Assembly (NCBI RefSeq): GCF_023091745.1
Contig: NC_068925.1
Span: forward strand, 75,457,085 to 75,521,084
DNA from: Budorcas taxicolor
Lineage: Eukaryota > Chordata > Mammalia > Artiodactyla > Bovidae
Reading direction: 5' to 3'
DNA length: 64,000 bases
A model generated the notes under the pieces. That model did not search any database, was not told the origin of the DNA, and was given only the letters and a program-made list of their open reading frames with translations. Positions 24,115 to 34,666 of this stretch are shown here, in pieces. Position numbers and translations under genes: made by a program. Within the stretch, counting starts at the first letter, position 1. Each line of letters opens with the position of its first letter.

Positions 24115-24310
24115 AATGAGAGAGCCGAGCGCTCAGCCCATCTGTTCTCCGGAGCACCACGTGACCTTAGCCAGGAGACTCCCCATGTCTAGACTTTAGT
24201 GCGTCCTCCTGTAAAACAGCTAAAGCCCCTTCCACTTTGATGGTGAGGATCACGTTCGTGGAATCCTGGCACATTGCACAGGAAGATTTAAAATAAATGC
24301 AAGATACCAT
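24115..24310 (+). repeat. MIR fragment, diverged
   Basis: Forward MIR order: 'cacgtgaccttagccaggag', 'ctcctgtaaaacagct', 'ggtgaggatcacgttcg', 'ctggcacattgcaca'. Confidence 0.65.
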
Positions 24311-24430
24311 GATGAATCATTTCAGCAGACCCTAGGGGAGAAGCACGATGGTAAATAACTGTCAAATCTTGGTAAACTGTTCAGACAGACACGGGGCAGG
24401 GACACCTTGTGGGCAGGTCAAGGACAAATG

Positions 24431-24480
24431 AGGGGAAGGGGAGAGAGGGGGAGGAAGGAGGTGGAGGGGACTGGGGAAAG
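24431..24480. repeat. G/A-rich low-complexity tract
   Basis: About 50 bases, nearly all purine, mixing AGGGG and GGAAG units. No fixed period. Confidence 0.8.
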
Positions 24481-24579
24481 TTCACTGCAGGGCCACCCAA
24501 GGCTGAGGATGGCCAAGTTTGAAAGCCTTGTCTTTATGCTGGAAGGACCTGATGAGCAAAACTGATTAGCTGTAGAATA

Positions 24580-25190
24580 TCATTTAAATCTTCTCTTAAA
24601 GCAAATCCAAGTCTTTAATCATTATCTCCCAAACCACCAAACAGCGCCAGACACACACCAGCCTCACTGAGAGACTTGTCAAGACTGAAACAGTAATTCA
24701 CAAATTCACTGAAATTCCCTGCTCCAGCGAGCAGTATGACAGCTCCAGCGACCGCCGTAACATTTCTATTCAAACTGGCTTTGGAGCCGAAGCTATAAAT
24801 ATCCTTGCAATATTTCCTGCTTCAGAACATAAAGACAGCTTTACAGCACTGATAAAATAGAAATTACTTTCTCTCTGAGGTCTTGCTGGAATTTTAATGT
24901 CTGTTTTGCAATAAAGCAGCTCCTACACAATTTGATTTGAGGGAAAGAAAACAAACGGTCTAATTTAGTTACAATAATGACTCTTGTATTGTTTGCCCTG
25001 CTTGCTTCTCTGGCTGCTGGGCTGTTAAAGTTTGTAGCGTTGAGCAGAGGGGATGATTTTATGAGAATATTAAAATGGTTTCTTTATTATTTAAAGATAC
25101 ACTGTCTTCATACTTCCTCAACACAGTGCAACCCAAAACAATGTTTTAAGGAGAAATAGAGAGAAGAAAATAAAGCTTACGGCCCTTAAT
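24580..25190. other. Repeat-free block, possible conserved non-coding element
   Basis: No repeat family is seen over about 600 bp. It has many TAAT-type and AATAAAG words, short palindromes, and isolated CpGs (ccagcgaccgccgtaac). The text is not low complexity. Such blocks in gene deserts are often developmental enhancers, but I have no alignment and this is texture only. Confidence 0.3.
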
Positions 25191-25784
25191 AGAGCCTTGT
25201 GAAAATTGCTTGTTAGAACTGTAAAGCTGTTGACCAAAGATGACACGAATTTAAAAGGCTTTTGAAACGCAAAAGATCATAGCAGCTTTAATTATTCCAT
25301 ACATGTTACCCTGTTCTTGTTAGTGCCTTCAAAGTTGAGCAAATCTCTTTTTTAAAATCCACATACACCCGTCTCCTTTGTAGATAACATGATGTGGAAA
25401 CAAAACAGAAAGACAGAAATTTGTGTTTGTACATGGACTGTGTGCTGAGGGCATAGGAAAGCGGGGTTGAGAACAGAAGCTAAGGATAGAGCCAGGCTGT
25501 CTGTGCACAAGAATTAAATGACTGAAGGGAGACAGGGTTTGATCAGGTGCTGAATAGAAGTGTGATTAACCCAACCTCAGATTTATCGACTAAGGGTTAA
25601 AGTTCAAACTAGCCTCAGTTAGGTTTGGGATTTCCCCCTATGTGAAAAGCACCATGATGCCATGACATCCTCTACTTGACTTACCAAGGGTATCTTCCCA
25701 GATCACGTGGCCCCAGGCAAAACCATGAAGCGGATGTCCTCTTCCACCCTTCTTGCTTCAGGCATCTTGAAATTTACAACTCAG

Positions 25785-26418
25785 ATTGGGACTTGAACTC
25801 AACCAAAACTCAGATTGTCACTTGGACCCCCTGTCCTTCAACCGTCCTCAGTACTTGCTGAAGTTCAGGTTCTTTACGTCTTGTCCCAGAAAGAATTCAG
25901 TGAGAGACAAAGGGATAAGTAAGAAACAGATTTATTTTGAGAGATATACATTGCACAGACAAAATGCAGTCAGTCTCAAAGGCCGAGAGCAGCCTCAGGG
26001 TCTGGGGTCATCTGGAAAGTGACAGTGACCGTGGGGGAAACACTTCACAGACAAAGTGTGGGCTATTTCAGAAGGTGAGGGGCCCCGAAATATGGGGTGG
26101 TTAGTTTTCACGGGCTGGGTAATTCCATAGGCTAATGAGTAGGAGGCTTATTTTTGAAATATTTTGGAACTGAGGCAGAGATTTCTAGGGATTAGCCCAC
26201 TGTCCACTTTTTGGCTATTTGTCATTAGCCTTGGAATTGTCATGGCGCCTGCCATTTAGATGATAAAACATTACAATAAGCGTATAATAAGGTTCAAGGT
26301 CTACTGAAGTCAAATCTTCCACCATCTTGGACCCAGCTGGTTCTAGCTAATTTCTGTCTATCCAGACAGCTAGGTTATTCCTTCAGGGTCGTGCCCTGCC
26401 CACTTCCCTCCTGTTTCA
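25785..26418 (-). mobile_element. Solo LTR, class I ERV type (minus strand)
   Basis: On the minus strand the right edge begins TGAAACAGGAGGG at 26418. A polyadenylation signal AATAAA lies at 25931-25936 reversed, followed by a 'tttgtctctcactgaattct' U5-like stretch. The middle includes 'ccatgacaattccaaggc' and 'agtagaccttgaacc'. The left (3') edge is not precise and I could not find its target duplication. No gag, pol or env text flanks it, so it is a recombined solo LTR. The subfamily is not assigned. Confidence 0.7.
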
Positions 26419-26849
26419 GCCTCTTCCCCTCCCTTGTTTATTTTTGTTCCTTTATGCTTATAATTAGTTGCATCACGTTTTCTCTTTTAGCTTCTCAGAT
26501 TTTCCCATTTCCTTCCATCCAAACAGATTCTACCTCCCAATATCCTGATACACCAAAAATTCTACTCTTATTCTAAAACTTTCAGTGCTTTGGCAGAGTG
26601 TACTTGACATCACAGACCCATGATATCTTGTCCATGAGGAAATCGGGCTTGTGTCTCACCTTCGGTTTTTGAAACTGTGTTCTCAGGACTCTTCAGACTT
26701 CACAAACGTCTCTCAACAGCTGTGTGACAGACAGCGCCTGGGTGCTACACGCTTTTGCCAATCAAAGCACCCGTACTTTTGTCAATTTAGTATAAGGAGG
26801 GTGTTCTGCCATTTGAAAAACATTTGAAAACCATTGCTGTTGTTCAAGT

Positions 26850-26960
26850 TTTATTTTGCAAAAGAGAAAACTGAGGTTCAGGGAGGAAAAAATGGCCATT
26901 TTCTTAGAGCTGAATAATGGCAAGGTGGGAAGGAGAACCCATGGGGATTTACCACTACAA
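26850..26960 (-). repeat. MIR fragment
   Basis: Reverse MIR: 'gcaaaagagaaaactgaggttc' then 'ttcttagagctgaataatgg' and 'aggagaacccatgg'. Confidence 0.6.
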
Positions 26961-27947
26961 GTGGTAGAGTAGCGATCTCTTACGAACTAATTCACGCTAG
27001 AATGAAAGCACTATCATGATTGATCCCATGTTAGGGATAGTTATTATAATTAAAAGGAGAATGTTAGTAAGTGATTGTAATGCATTTGCCAAGAAGACAT
27101 TTTAAGAATAGATAGTGTACTTAAGCAACTCTAAAAGTATAGTCTGAGCAGTCACTGGAGAAAGGACAGTCTTTTCAACAAATAGTACTGGGAATACTGG
27201 AAATCCACACACACAAAATGAAATTAAATCTGTATATCTTATATAAGAAAAAACTAAAAATGAATGAAAGACCTAAATGTTTAAACTTTAAATATCTTAA
27301 AAGAAAGCATAGGACAAAAGCTTCATGACATTTGGCAATGATTTCTTGGGTATGACACCAAAGGTGCAGGCAGCAACAACAAAAATAGGCAATTTGGACT
27401 TTACAAAAAAATTATGCATCAAAAACAACATAAATAGAATAAAAAAACAAACCACAAAATGGGAGGGGATATTTGCAAATCACATATATGATAAAGGGTT
27501 AATATTTAGACTATTTGGAGACATCCTGAAACTCAATAACAGATAACAACCTGATCTAAAAGTGAATAAAAGTCTTGAACAGACTTTTTTCAGAAGAAAA
27601 ACAAATAGTTACCAAGCACATGAAAAGATGCTCTACGTGACTAATCATTAAGGAAGTGAAAATCAAAACTGCAGTGAGATACCGCCTCACACCCATTAGG
27701 ATGGCTGCTACCAACAAATGAGAAAACAGCAAGTGTTGACATGGATGTGGATAAATTGGAATGCTTTTGCACTATTGGTAGGAATGGAAAAATGGTACGT
27801 CTGCTGTGGAAAACAGTACAAAAATTCCTCCAAAAATTGAAAATAGAATTACCATATGACCCAGAGGGTATACACCCAAAAGAATTAAAAGCAGGATTTT
27901 AAAAAGAATTTGCATCTATGTTTATAGTAACACTATTCACAATAGCT

Positions 27948-28171
27948 GGGGCTTCCCGGGTGGCACTAGTGATTAAAGAACCTGCCTGCCAATGCAGGAG
28001 ACATAAGAGACAAGGGTTCAGTCCCCAGATAGGGAAGATCCCCTGGAGGAGGGCATGGCAACACTCTAGTATCCTTACCTGGAGAATCCCATGGACAGAG
28101 GGGCCTGGTGAGCTACAGTCCATAGGGTCACAAAGAGACATGACTGAAGCGACTTTGCAGCAGCGTTAGGA
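27948..28171 (+). mobile_element. Bov-tA SINE, left of an inverted pair
   Basis: Head 'gggcttcccgggtggcactag', B box 'agggttcagtccccag', tail 'gcgactttgcagcagcg'. Together with its neighbour it sits between TTCACAATAGCT (27936-27947) and TTCATAGTAGCT (28383-28394), which match at 10 of 12 positions. Confidence 0.95.
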
Positions 28172-28382
28172 AAGTGAAGTCACTCAGTTGTGTCCGACTC
28201 TTTGCCACCCCATGAACTGTGGCCTACCAGGCTCCTCTGTCCATGGGATTTTCCAGGCAATAGTACTAGAGTAGATCGCCATTTCCTTCTCCAGGGGATC
28301 TTCCTGACCCAGGGATCAAACCCAGGTCTCCTGCATTGTAGAGAGATGCTTTACCGTCTAAGCCACAAGCGAAGTCCCTGCA
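28172..28382 (-). mobile_element. Bov-tA SINE, right of an inverted pair
   Basis: Begins 'aaagtgaagtcactcagttg' and ends with the reversed head 'gtctaagccacaagcgaagtc'. It abuts the tail of the plus-strand copy, giving a tail-to-tail arrangement. Confidence 0.94.
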
Positions 28383-28550
28383 TTCATAGTAGCTAAAATG
28401 TGGAAGCAACCCAGATGTCAATCAGTGGATGAATGGGTTTGATGTGAAACAGGACCCTATGAGGTTCCTGTGAAAGCCTTCCTGTGTCCCCCATGTCTTT
28501 GATTATAGGATACAGGGTTCACGCAGCCTCTGTGACCTTCCCTAAGGTCC

Positions 28551-29432
28551 GACTGCTTATTTAACTTCTATGCAGAGGACATCATGAGAAATGCTGGGAT
28601 GCATGAAGAACAAGCTGGAATCAAGATTTCCGGGAGAAATATCAATAACCTCAGATATGCAGATGACACCACCCTTCAGGCAGAAAGCGAAGAACTAAAG
28701 AGCCTCTTGATGAAAGGTAAAGCGGGGAGTGAAAAAGTTGGCTTAAAACTCAACGTTCAGAAAACTAAGATCATGGCATCTTGTCCCATCACTTCAAGCA
28801 AATACTTGGGGAAACAGTGGAAACAATGAGAGACTTTATTTTGGGGGGCTCTAAATTCATTGCAGCTGGTGACTGTAGCCATGAAATTAAAAGACGCTTG
28901 CTCCTTGGAAGTAAAGTCATGACCAACCTAGACAGCATATTAAAAATCAGAGACACTACTTTGCCAACAAAGGTTCTATCTAGTCAAAGCTATGGTTTTT
29001 CCAATAGTCATGTATGGATGTGAGAGTTGGACTCTAAAGAAAGCTGAGCACCGAAGAATTGATGCTTTTGAACTGTGGCATCAGAGAAGACTCTTGAGAG
29101 TCCCTTGGACTGCAAGGAGATCAAACCAGTCAATCTTAAAGGAAATAAGTCCTGAATATTCATTGGAAGGACTGATGCTGAAGCTGAAACTCCAATACTT
29201 TGGCCACCTGATGTGAAGAACTGACTCATTGAAAAAGACCCTGATGCTGGGAAAGATTGAAGGCAGGAGGAGAAGGGGATGACAGAGGATGAGATGGTTG
29301 GATGGCATCACTGTTGTGACGGACATGAGTTTGAGTAAACTCCAGGAGTTAGAGACGGACAGGGAGGCCTGGCATGTTGCAGTCCATGGGGTCACAAAGA
29401 GTTAGACACGATTGAGTGACTGAACTGAACTA
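28551..29432 (+). mobile_element. BovB LINE piece inserted in LTR
   Basis: Starts within the RT domain and ends in 'gagtgactgaactgaacta'. Direct repeats AAGGTCC lie at 28544-28550 and 29433-29439. 5'-truncated. Confidence 0.93.
28584..29216 (+). pseudogene. BovB reverse transcriptase remnant with YADD
   Basis: It reads MRNAGMHEEQAGIKISGRN, then NLRYADDTTL, the RT motif-C signature, then KVGLKLNVQKTKIMAS, then after a frameshift near 28800 GDCSHEIKRRLLLGSKVM, and after another near 28975 VMYGCESWTLKKAEHRRID and VPWTARRSNQSILKE. The amino-terminal RT motifs and endonuclease are absent. At least two frameshifts make it inactive. Confidence 0.88.
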
Positions 29433-29710
29433 AAGGTCCAAATCAAGCAATTGTTAATTAGGGAAGGGAGGGGATATGATACAAGGGAGAAACAAATAGA
29501 ATAACTATAGTGCAGCCCCGAGGTAAGGTCCTGTTCCCCATCCAGGGATACACTTGACAATATCCTTGAGTTGTTTTGCAGATACTGAAACCCCCAGCAG
29601 ATGGGAAAAGTTACCAGTCAGTGATGTATACTGCCTACAAGTGCATAGGCTCCAGACCGGTTGGAACCAGAAGGTTGATGATGCTGACTCCCACTTAACC
29701 TCACCAGCAA

Positions 29711-29852
29711 CCAATCAGAAGAATGTCCATAACGTGATCACACCCTCTTTGAACCACTACTATAAAATTTCTCACTACCCTCTCCAAGCTGGGTCATACA
29801 GTTTTGAGATCATTAGCCCACTGTGGCCCCTTTGGCCTTACAAAGCAATAAA
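29711..29852 (+). promoter_or_regulatory. LTR U3/R signals: CCAAT, TATA, AATAAA
   Basis: CCAATC at 29711-29716, TATAAAA at 29761-29767 and AATAAA at 29847-29852, in the order and spacing expected for a class I LTR promoter and polyadenylation region. They are structurally intact by eye. Whether they work today is unknown. Confidence 0.6.
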
Positions 29853-29866
29853 GCCTTTCTTTGTGG

Positions 29867-30321
29867 TTGTTATCATTCAGTCGCTAAGTCTTGTCTGACT
29901 TTCTGTGACCCCATGGACTGTAGTTAACCAGGCTCCTCTGACCTCACTGTCTCCTGGAGCTTGCTCAAATTCACATCCATTGAGTCAGAGATGCCATCCA
30001 ACCATCCCATCCTCTGTCATCCTGCTTCTTCCTCTGCCCCCAATCTTTCCCAGCATCAGGGTCTTTTCCAGTGAGTTGGCTCTTCGCATCACGTGCCAAA
30101 AGTATTAGAGCTTCAGCTTCAGCATCAGTCCTTCCAACGAATGTTCAGGACTGATTTCCTTTAGGAGGGACTGGTTGGATCTCTTGGCAGTCTAAAGGGC
30201 TCTCAAGAGTATCCTCCAGCACCACTGTTTGAAAGCATCAGTTCTTCGGTGCTCAGCCTTCTTTATGGTCCAACTCTCACATCCATGACTACTAGAAAAA
30301 CCATAGCTTTGGCTATAAGGA
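29867..30321 (-). mobile_element. BovB 3' end inserted in the LTR
   Basis: Begins 'gttgttatcattcagtcgct', the alternative BovB tail, and reads through the 3' third to 'ccatagctttggctataagg'. It falls just after the LTR polyadenylation region. Target repeats are unclear (TTTGTGG and TTTGTCTGG are candidates). Confidence 0.88.
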
Positions 30322-30775
30322 TGTTTGTCTGGATTCCTTGTTACATCACATAAAACTCTGTTTCAGATTTAATTCAGTGTCAAGGTACAGAGGCTGAATC
30401 TGACTTCAGATTGAATAAGTAAAATATGGTATAAACATATAATGGAATTTTATTGTGCCTTAAAAAGGAAGAAACTTCTAATACATGCTACAACATGGAT
30501 AGATCCTATTGTATTTGCCCACAAATTTTTTTTACATAATGAAAAAAAAAGAAGGTGATCTGAGGAAACCTCTAGGGTCTCTGGACTCTTTTAGAGACTC
30601 TGTAAGGTTGAAACTATTTTCATAATAACAATAAAGCATTGTTTATTTACTGTCTTTACATTTCCAGTGATGGTACACAAGAAATGCTAGGCCAGCTATT
30701 GGTGCCTTAGTATAAATCGAGGCAATACCACCAAACTGGACTAGTAGTCATTATGCTTCCCTACCTCACACTTAC

Positions 30776-30888
30776 AAAAGAAAGAGAGAAAGGCATGGAG
30801 GGATGGTAGGGAAGAAGAAGAAAGGAGGGAAATAAAGGAAGGAAAAAACAAGAGGAAGAAGGAGGAGGGGGGAAACAAGGGGGAAACC
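30776..30888. repeat. Purine-rich low-complexity tract
   Basis: About 110 bases of A and G with only a few pyrimidines, of GGAAG and GAAGAAG type. It replaces or expands a stretch of the hAT fossil. Confidence 0.85.
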
Positions 30889-31443
30889 AGTTTAAGAACA
30901 TTTCTGATGAAGCATTAAAAATTCTACTTCTATAAATGACTAAAAATATTAAATCTCCACCCTGGAGTATATGCTTTTATATAGTAAGTGTGACAAATGA
31001 AAAGTTCATGAAAAACATTTAAATGTATACCAAAATACAACAGTTGTCTGAAGGCAAAGTGATTTGAGTTGCAAACTGAATTCTTCACCCCTTTCATGAA
31101 ACATCATTTATACTAGAAGTAACTGCTGACCAACAAGAAATGATCACTGAAACTTGGATATCTAGCAGAAATTTCTTTGAAAATGAAAGAAGTAAGCCTG
31201 TCACTTCTGAGAAAACAACTGACAGTATTTTTTTGCCAATAATATTTGTACTTTCAAACAAAAATAATAGAATTCTGGAAAACTTGTATCTGCTACAGTA
31301 TCCTTGACAGCTTTCCAATATTTAATGACTTTCTTGATGAAATTGGTAGTGATATTAATGAATGAGTCATTTTTAATATTGGATAATGAAATATGTCAAC
31401 ATTTGGAAGATCTGCATTGTTCAAGGAACCAATATTTTCTTGA

Positions 31444-31743
31444 ATGACTAATGCATGTTGCTTCACAGTCATGTGTGGGGTAAAAAATCCACTCAAAGTG
31501 CAAAAGAGACCAACGTATTTTGATGCAACAGAATGTGAAAAGTTTGCTGATATGGTTTCAGATTCCACACTGCAACAAATCTGTAAGGATCTACTTGCTG
31601 AGTTTCTAAGTAATAGCAAAGACAAATATCCTCAATTGTATGAAAAGGTTTTTAAAATACTCCTCTTTTTTCTAACTACATATCTAAATCAGTCCAGTTA
31701 TTTTTTCCCATATCCTTCAACCAGAATAACGCATTACAGATAA
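31444..31743 (+). pseudogene. hAT transposase carboxy-terminal remnant
   Basis: A 99-codon open frame within the fossil. Its end, YPQLYEKVFKILLFFLTTYL, resembles the hAT dimerisation region, where members have a leucine- and proline-rich stretch followed by a conserved Thr-Thr-Tyr-Leu. The RNase-H-like catalytic part lies upstream in broken frames. Non-functional as it stands. Confidence 0.65.
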
Positions 31744-31790
31744 GACTGATTGCAGAAGTGTATTTGAAACTATAGCTGTCTTAAGTCAGA

Positions 31791-31918
31791 AAGTGAAAGT
31801 GAAGTCACTCAGCCGTGTCCGACTCTTCGTGACCCTGTGGACTGTAGCCCTCCAGGCTCCTCTGTCCATGGGATTCACCAGGCAAGAATACTGGAGTGGG
31901 TTGCCATTTCCTTCTCCA
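31791..31918 (-). mobile_element. Bov-tA/Bov-A SINE, 5'-truncated
   Basis: Contains the 3' body only, from 'aagtgaaagtgaagtcactc' to 'ttgccatttccttctcca'. A perfect 13-bp duplication, GTCTTAAGTCAGA, at 31778-31790 and 31919-31931 shows the truncation happened at insertion. It lies within the hAT fossil. Confidence 0.97.
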
Positions 31919-32240
31919 GTCTTAAGTCAGAGATTAAAGATATTTCAAAGACATAAAGTAGTGCGACTCTTTTAAGTCGTTTTTTTGTTTTTGTTGTTTG
32001 GGATTAACGAAGAGGTCCTGGGGGCAAGAGGTTTGACAGTCACTGCTGTAGGTGACTCAGGAGACTTTCAAAAATGCCTCCCAAGCTTCACTGACGATGG
32101 CAACAAAATATCCCACATTTTCCAATAATTTTCCTGAGGACTCCTCTAAGTGTCCCGTTATTCAATCTTTCATTTAAGTCCCTTCACACACCGAAGCTGA
32201 GCCATGGGGGAAAATTAATAGGCAGAGGCTTCTTAACTCT

Positions 32241-32353
32241 CAGTTCAGTTCAGTTCAGTCACTCAGTCGTGTCCGACTCTTTGCAACCCCATGAATCGCA
32301 GCACGCCAGGCCTCCCTGTCCATCACCAACTCCTGGAGTTCACTCAGACTCGT
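32241..32353 (-). mobile_element. BovB 3' end, about 110 bp
   Basis: Three CAGTT units, then 'gtcgtgtccgactctttgc' through 'gttcactcagactcgtg'. Very short 5'-truncated copy. Confidence 0.9.
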
Positions 32354-32652
32354 GTGGTTTCTGAATCCCAGAGCACACACATCCTTTCTTTTCCTGCTTT
32401 GGTCGGTAGGCTCCACTTGTTAGCCTAATAAAGTTTCTAGGTGTTCTGGATGCACCTGCAAATCCTCTACAGGCCCACTCATCGTTCTTAGTACTAATGT
32501 GTTCTTAGTACTAATAGAAACAGCCCTGAGTGGACATTTTAAAGAATGTGGAGGGACAGTCTTTCTCGGAAACTTTGTTTCTAGAAGAAATAACACACAA
32601 CCCAAAGGACTCAGCATGAGAAAGAAAATGCTTTGAATTTAAGAAAAAGAGT

Positions 32653-32768
32653 GGGGGGAACTTCCCTTGTGGTCCAATGATTAAGACTCTGGGCTTCCAC
32701 TGCCGGGGCACGGGTGTGATCCCTGGTGGGGGAACTAAGCTCCCACATGCAGCATGACCAACAAAAAA
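32653..32768 (+). mobile_element. CHR-2 type tRNA-derived SINE
   Basis: 'gaacttcccttgtggtccaatg', 'ttaagactctgggcttccac', B box 'gggtgtgatccctggtggg', 'ggaactaagctcccacatg' and a poly-A-like tail. This family is shared by whales, hippos and ruminants. Confidence 0.88.
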
Positions 32769-33344
32769 AAGAGGTTTTCATTGATCATTCCTAAAGGCTT
32801 CCTATGTAGGGCTGGTAAGAGAGAGTAGAAACAAGGGGCAGAATCCATGAGGTGAAACCTCCACCACAAACCAAAGCTTCTTGGTTTAATCATTTCAGGA
32901 AGTATATATTATGTTATTGTGAATTAAGCGCAAGTCTGGACATTAAAAGATGTTGGTTTGAGTCCTTGTTTTATCAACAACCAAGAAACTTGAGGCTATT
33001 AAGTGTGTCATTCACAGAAGACAGTAGATTTATTTTGTATGCATCAAGCAGTAAATAACAAAGACCACCGGACCGGGAACATTAAGGACTGCGCGTCGAG
33101 CGTCTGGCAGTGTTCCTGACGCGTGGGAACTGTCCCATTGGCAGGGTATTAGTGTTTACTTTCACATTAATATTAGTATGAGAGATGTGTTGCTAGGAAA
33201 ATTGTTCATTTCTCCGAGGCTTTGCTTCATTTTTAAAATGGGACTTGCTGTGCTTCCTAATTGATCTCCGTAAGTTGTGAGGTGCCCTGAAAGTCGGACA
33301 GGAATGAAGAGTCAAGATGCTTGTGTCTTTGTCGCAGCGAAAGT

Positions 33345-33417
33345 CACGATGAACCAAGTGACCTTGAGGAAGTAATTTCCATGGTCAGTCCCTTAGTTGC
33401 CTCATCTGTATGCCAAA
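33345..33417 (+). repeat. MIR fragment
   Basis: 'caagtgaccttgaggaagtaa' followed by 'agttgcctcatctgtatgcc', forward MIR core. Confidence 0.6.
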
Positions 33418-33511
33418 GTGTGTGTGTGTGTTACTCGCTCAGTTGTGTCCAGCTCTTTGCAACCCCGTGGACTGTAGCCCACTAGGCTCCTCTGTGCATG
33501 AAATTCTTTAG
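33418..33511 (-). mobile_element. TG run joined to truncated Bov-tA SINE
   Basis: Seven TG units, then 'gctcagttgtgtccagctctt' through 'ctctgtgcatgaaattcttt'. Only the 3' part of the SINE is present. Confidence 0.88.
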
Positions 33512-34666
33512 ATGTTGGGCCAAATAATTTCTCAGTTTCTATCCAGCATTGATATTCTTTATGTAGAATCTCCTGTGATCCCTCAAGGGTTAAAACTCTG
33601 TTCTAGATTGCTTATCTTTAGGGCAGAGCTGGGTCTAGAACCTAGAACTTTCTAGTTTCTGAGTATGTAGAAGGATTATTATGTTTAATGAGGTACTCCA
33701 AGATAATCTGAATACCTGAAAAACTTCATTGCGATGATTCATTTTTAAATACCAAGTGCTGAAAACATGATGTCTCTGTATAAAATTTTTTAAAAAAAGT
33801 CATTTTTATTAAATGAGGAAGGGAGTTACTGTCTCCTGAGGACTAGCTGTCTGGCAAGATTTCAAATACTTCCTAGTTCCAGTGGATTGGAAATGCCACA
33901 GCAACATTCGTCCTGGTGTCATTTTCTTAGTTCCAGTCCCAGCAGCAATCAAGGGGAGCAGGGGAGTGTGGCAGCAAGGAAAACAAGGAATTAATCAATC
34001 TCTCTCCAGCTTTACTGAGTGGGGGGAACAGTGAGACCAAAGCCACGGCAAGATTATATTGAGAAGCAGACATAGAATATCACTTCTATGTTTTATATCC
34101 ATTTTATTAAAACAGTAATGGAAATTGAATGATCCAAAGAAATAAAAACATACATTTCCTTGGAGCTTAGAGAGCTTTTAGTTTCCATCCAAATCACTGG
34201 AAACAAAACCCCTGTCTGCATTCATCTTCTATATGAACAATGAATCAATCATTTTTTATTGAATGTTCCCCTCCCCTTTGCCGCGGTAATGGCCAGTTTC
34301 TGCACAGTTGATCAGATCAACCAGGCTACAGATTTGATTTGGTCATTGAAATGGTCCCTGAATTAGGTAATTCCATTTTTTTCATCTTATAAATGAAAAT
34401 CCTACTCACCTAGTGCTTCTAAAACTGTGGGCTATATTTTTTCTACATGAACATCATCAGTAGTGCTTATTATCAAGGCAGATCCTAAGCTCCCCCAACC
34501 CCAGTCTTATAAATCAGCATCCCTGAGGTTGGGAGGAAGGTGTTCAAGAACCTCCCTGGTATTAACATGTTCCCCAGGTGAATTAATGAGTGAATAAGTT
34601 GAATAGGTCAATGTCACAATTCTAATTTGGGGGGTTCATAAGCATTAACTTTGCTATTGAAATAAA
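33512..34666. other. Unique DNA
   Basis: No recognisable family or gene. Confidence 0.4.

Larger units (their letters stand above)
28445..30408 (+). mobile_element. Solo LTR, class I ERV type, split by two BovB pieces
   Basis: The left edge is TGAAACAGGACCC. The LTR stops at 28550, resumes at 29433-29866, and ends at 30322-30408 with ...CTGACTTCA. GATG (28441-28444) and GATT (30409-30412) may be a 4-bp target duplication with one change. Removing both BovB pieces and one duplicate copy leaves about 620 bp. The L1 resumes on both sides, so the LTR entered the L1. No internal viral genes remain. Confidence 0.78.
27150..30530 (+). mobile_element. L1 3' region split by later insertions
   Basis: L1 ORF2 end and 3' region run from 'ctggagaaaggacagtcttt' through 'gagataccgcctcacaccc' to 'ccatatgacccagagggtat' at 27947. 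They resume at 28395-28440 (gtggaagcaacccagatgtc) and again at 30413-30530 (aaaatatggtataaacat, cttaaaaaggaagaaac). The gaps are the SINE pair and the LTR. Coding capacity is lost. The type is an older L1M-like subfamily. Confidence 0.88.
30552..32045 (+). mobile_element. hAT-family DNA transposon fossil
   Basis: The sequence follows an autonomous mammalian hAT transposon: 'aggttgaaactattttcata', 'ctattggtgccttagtataa', 'cactagtagtcatt'-type text, 'gcctgtcacttctgagaaaac', 'tttggaagatctgcattgtt', and the end 'ggtcctgggggcaagaggtttgacagtcactgctg', which resembles the usual hAT terminal repeat. A purine tract and a SINE interrupt it. It abuts the L1 at its left, and its 5' terminal repeat is missing. 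The exact subfamily is not assigned. Confidence 0.75.

Noticed and set aside
16980..28382. CRISPR-like array from regularly repeated similar units
   Set aside because: The repeated units are dispersed SINEs in both orientations with target duplications, with irregular spacing, in a mammalian genome.
29761..29852. TATA box and AATAAA as signals of a cellular gene
   Set aside because: Their order and spacing, and the surrounding LTR edges, fit an LTR promoter and polyadenylation region.
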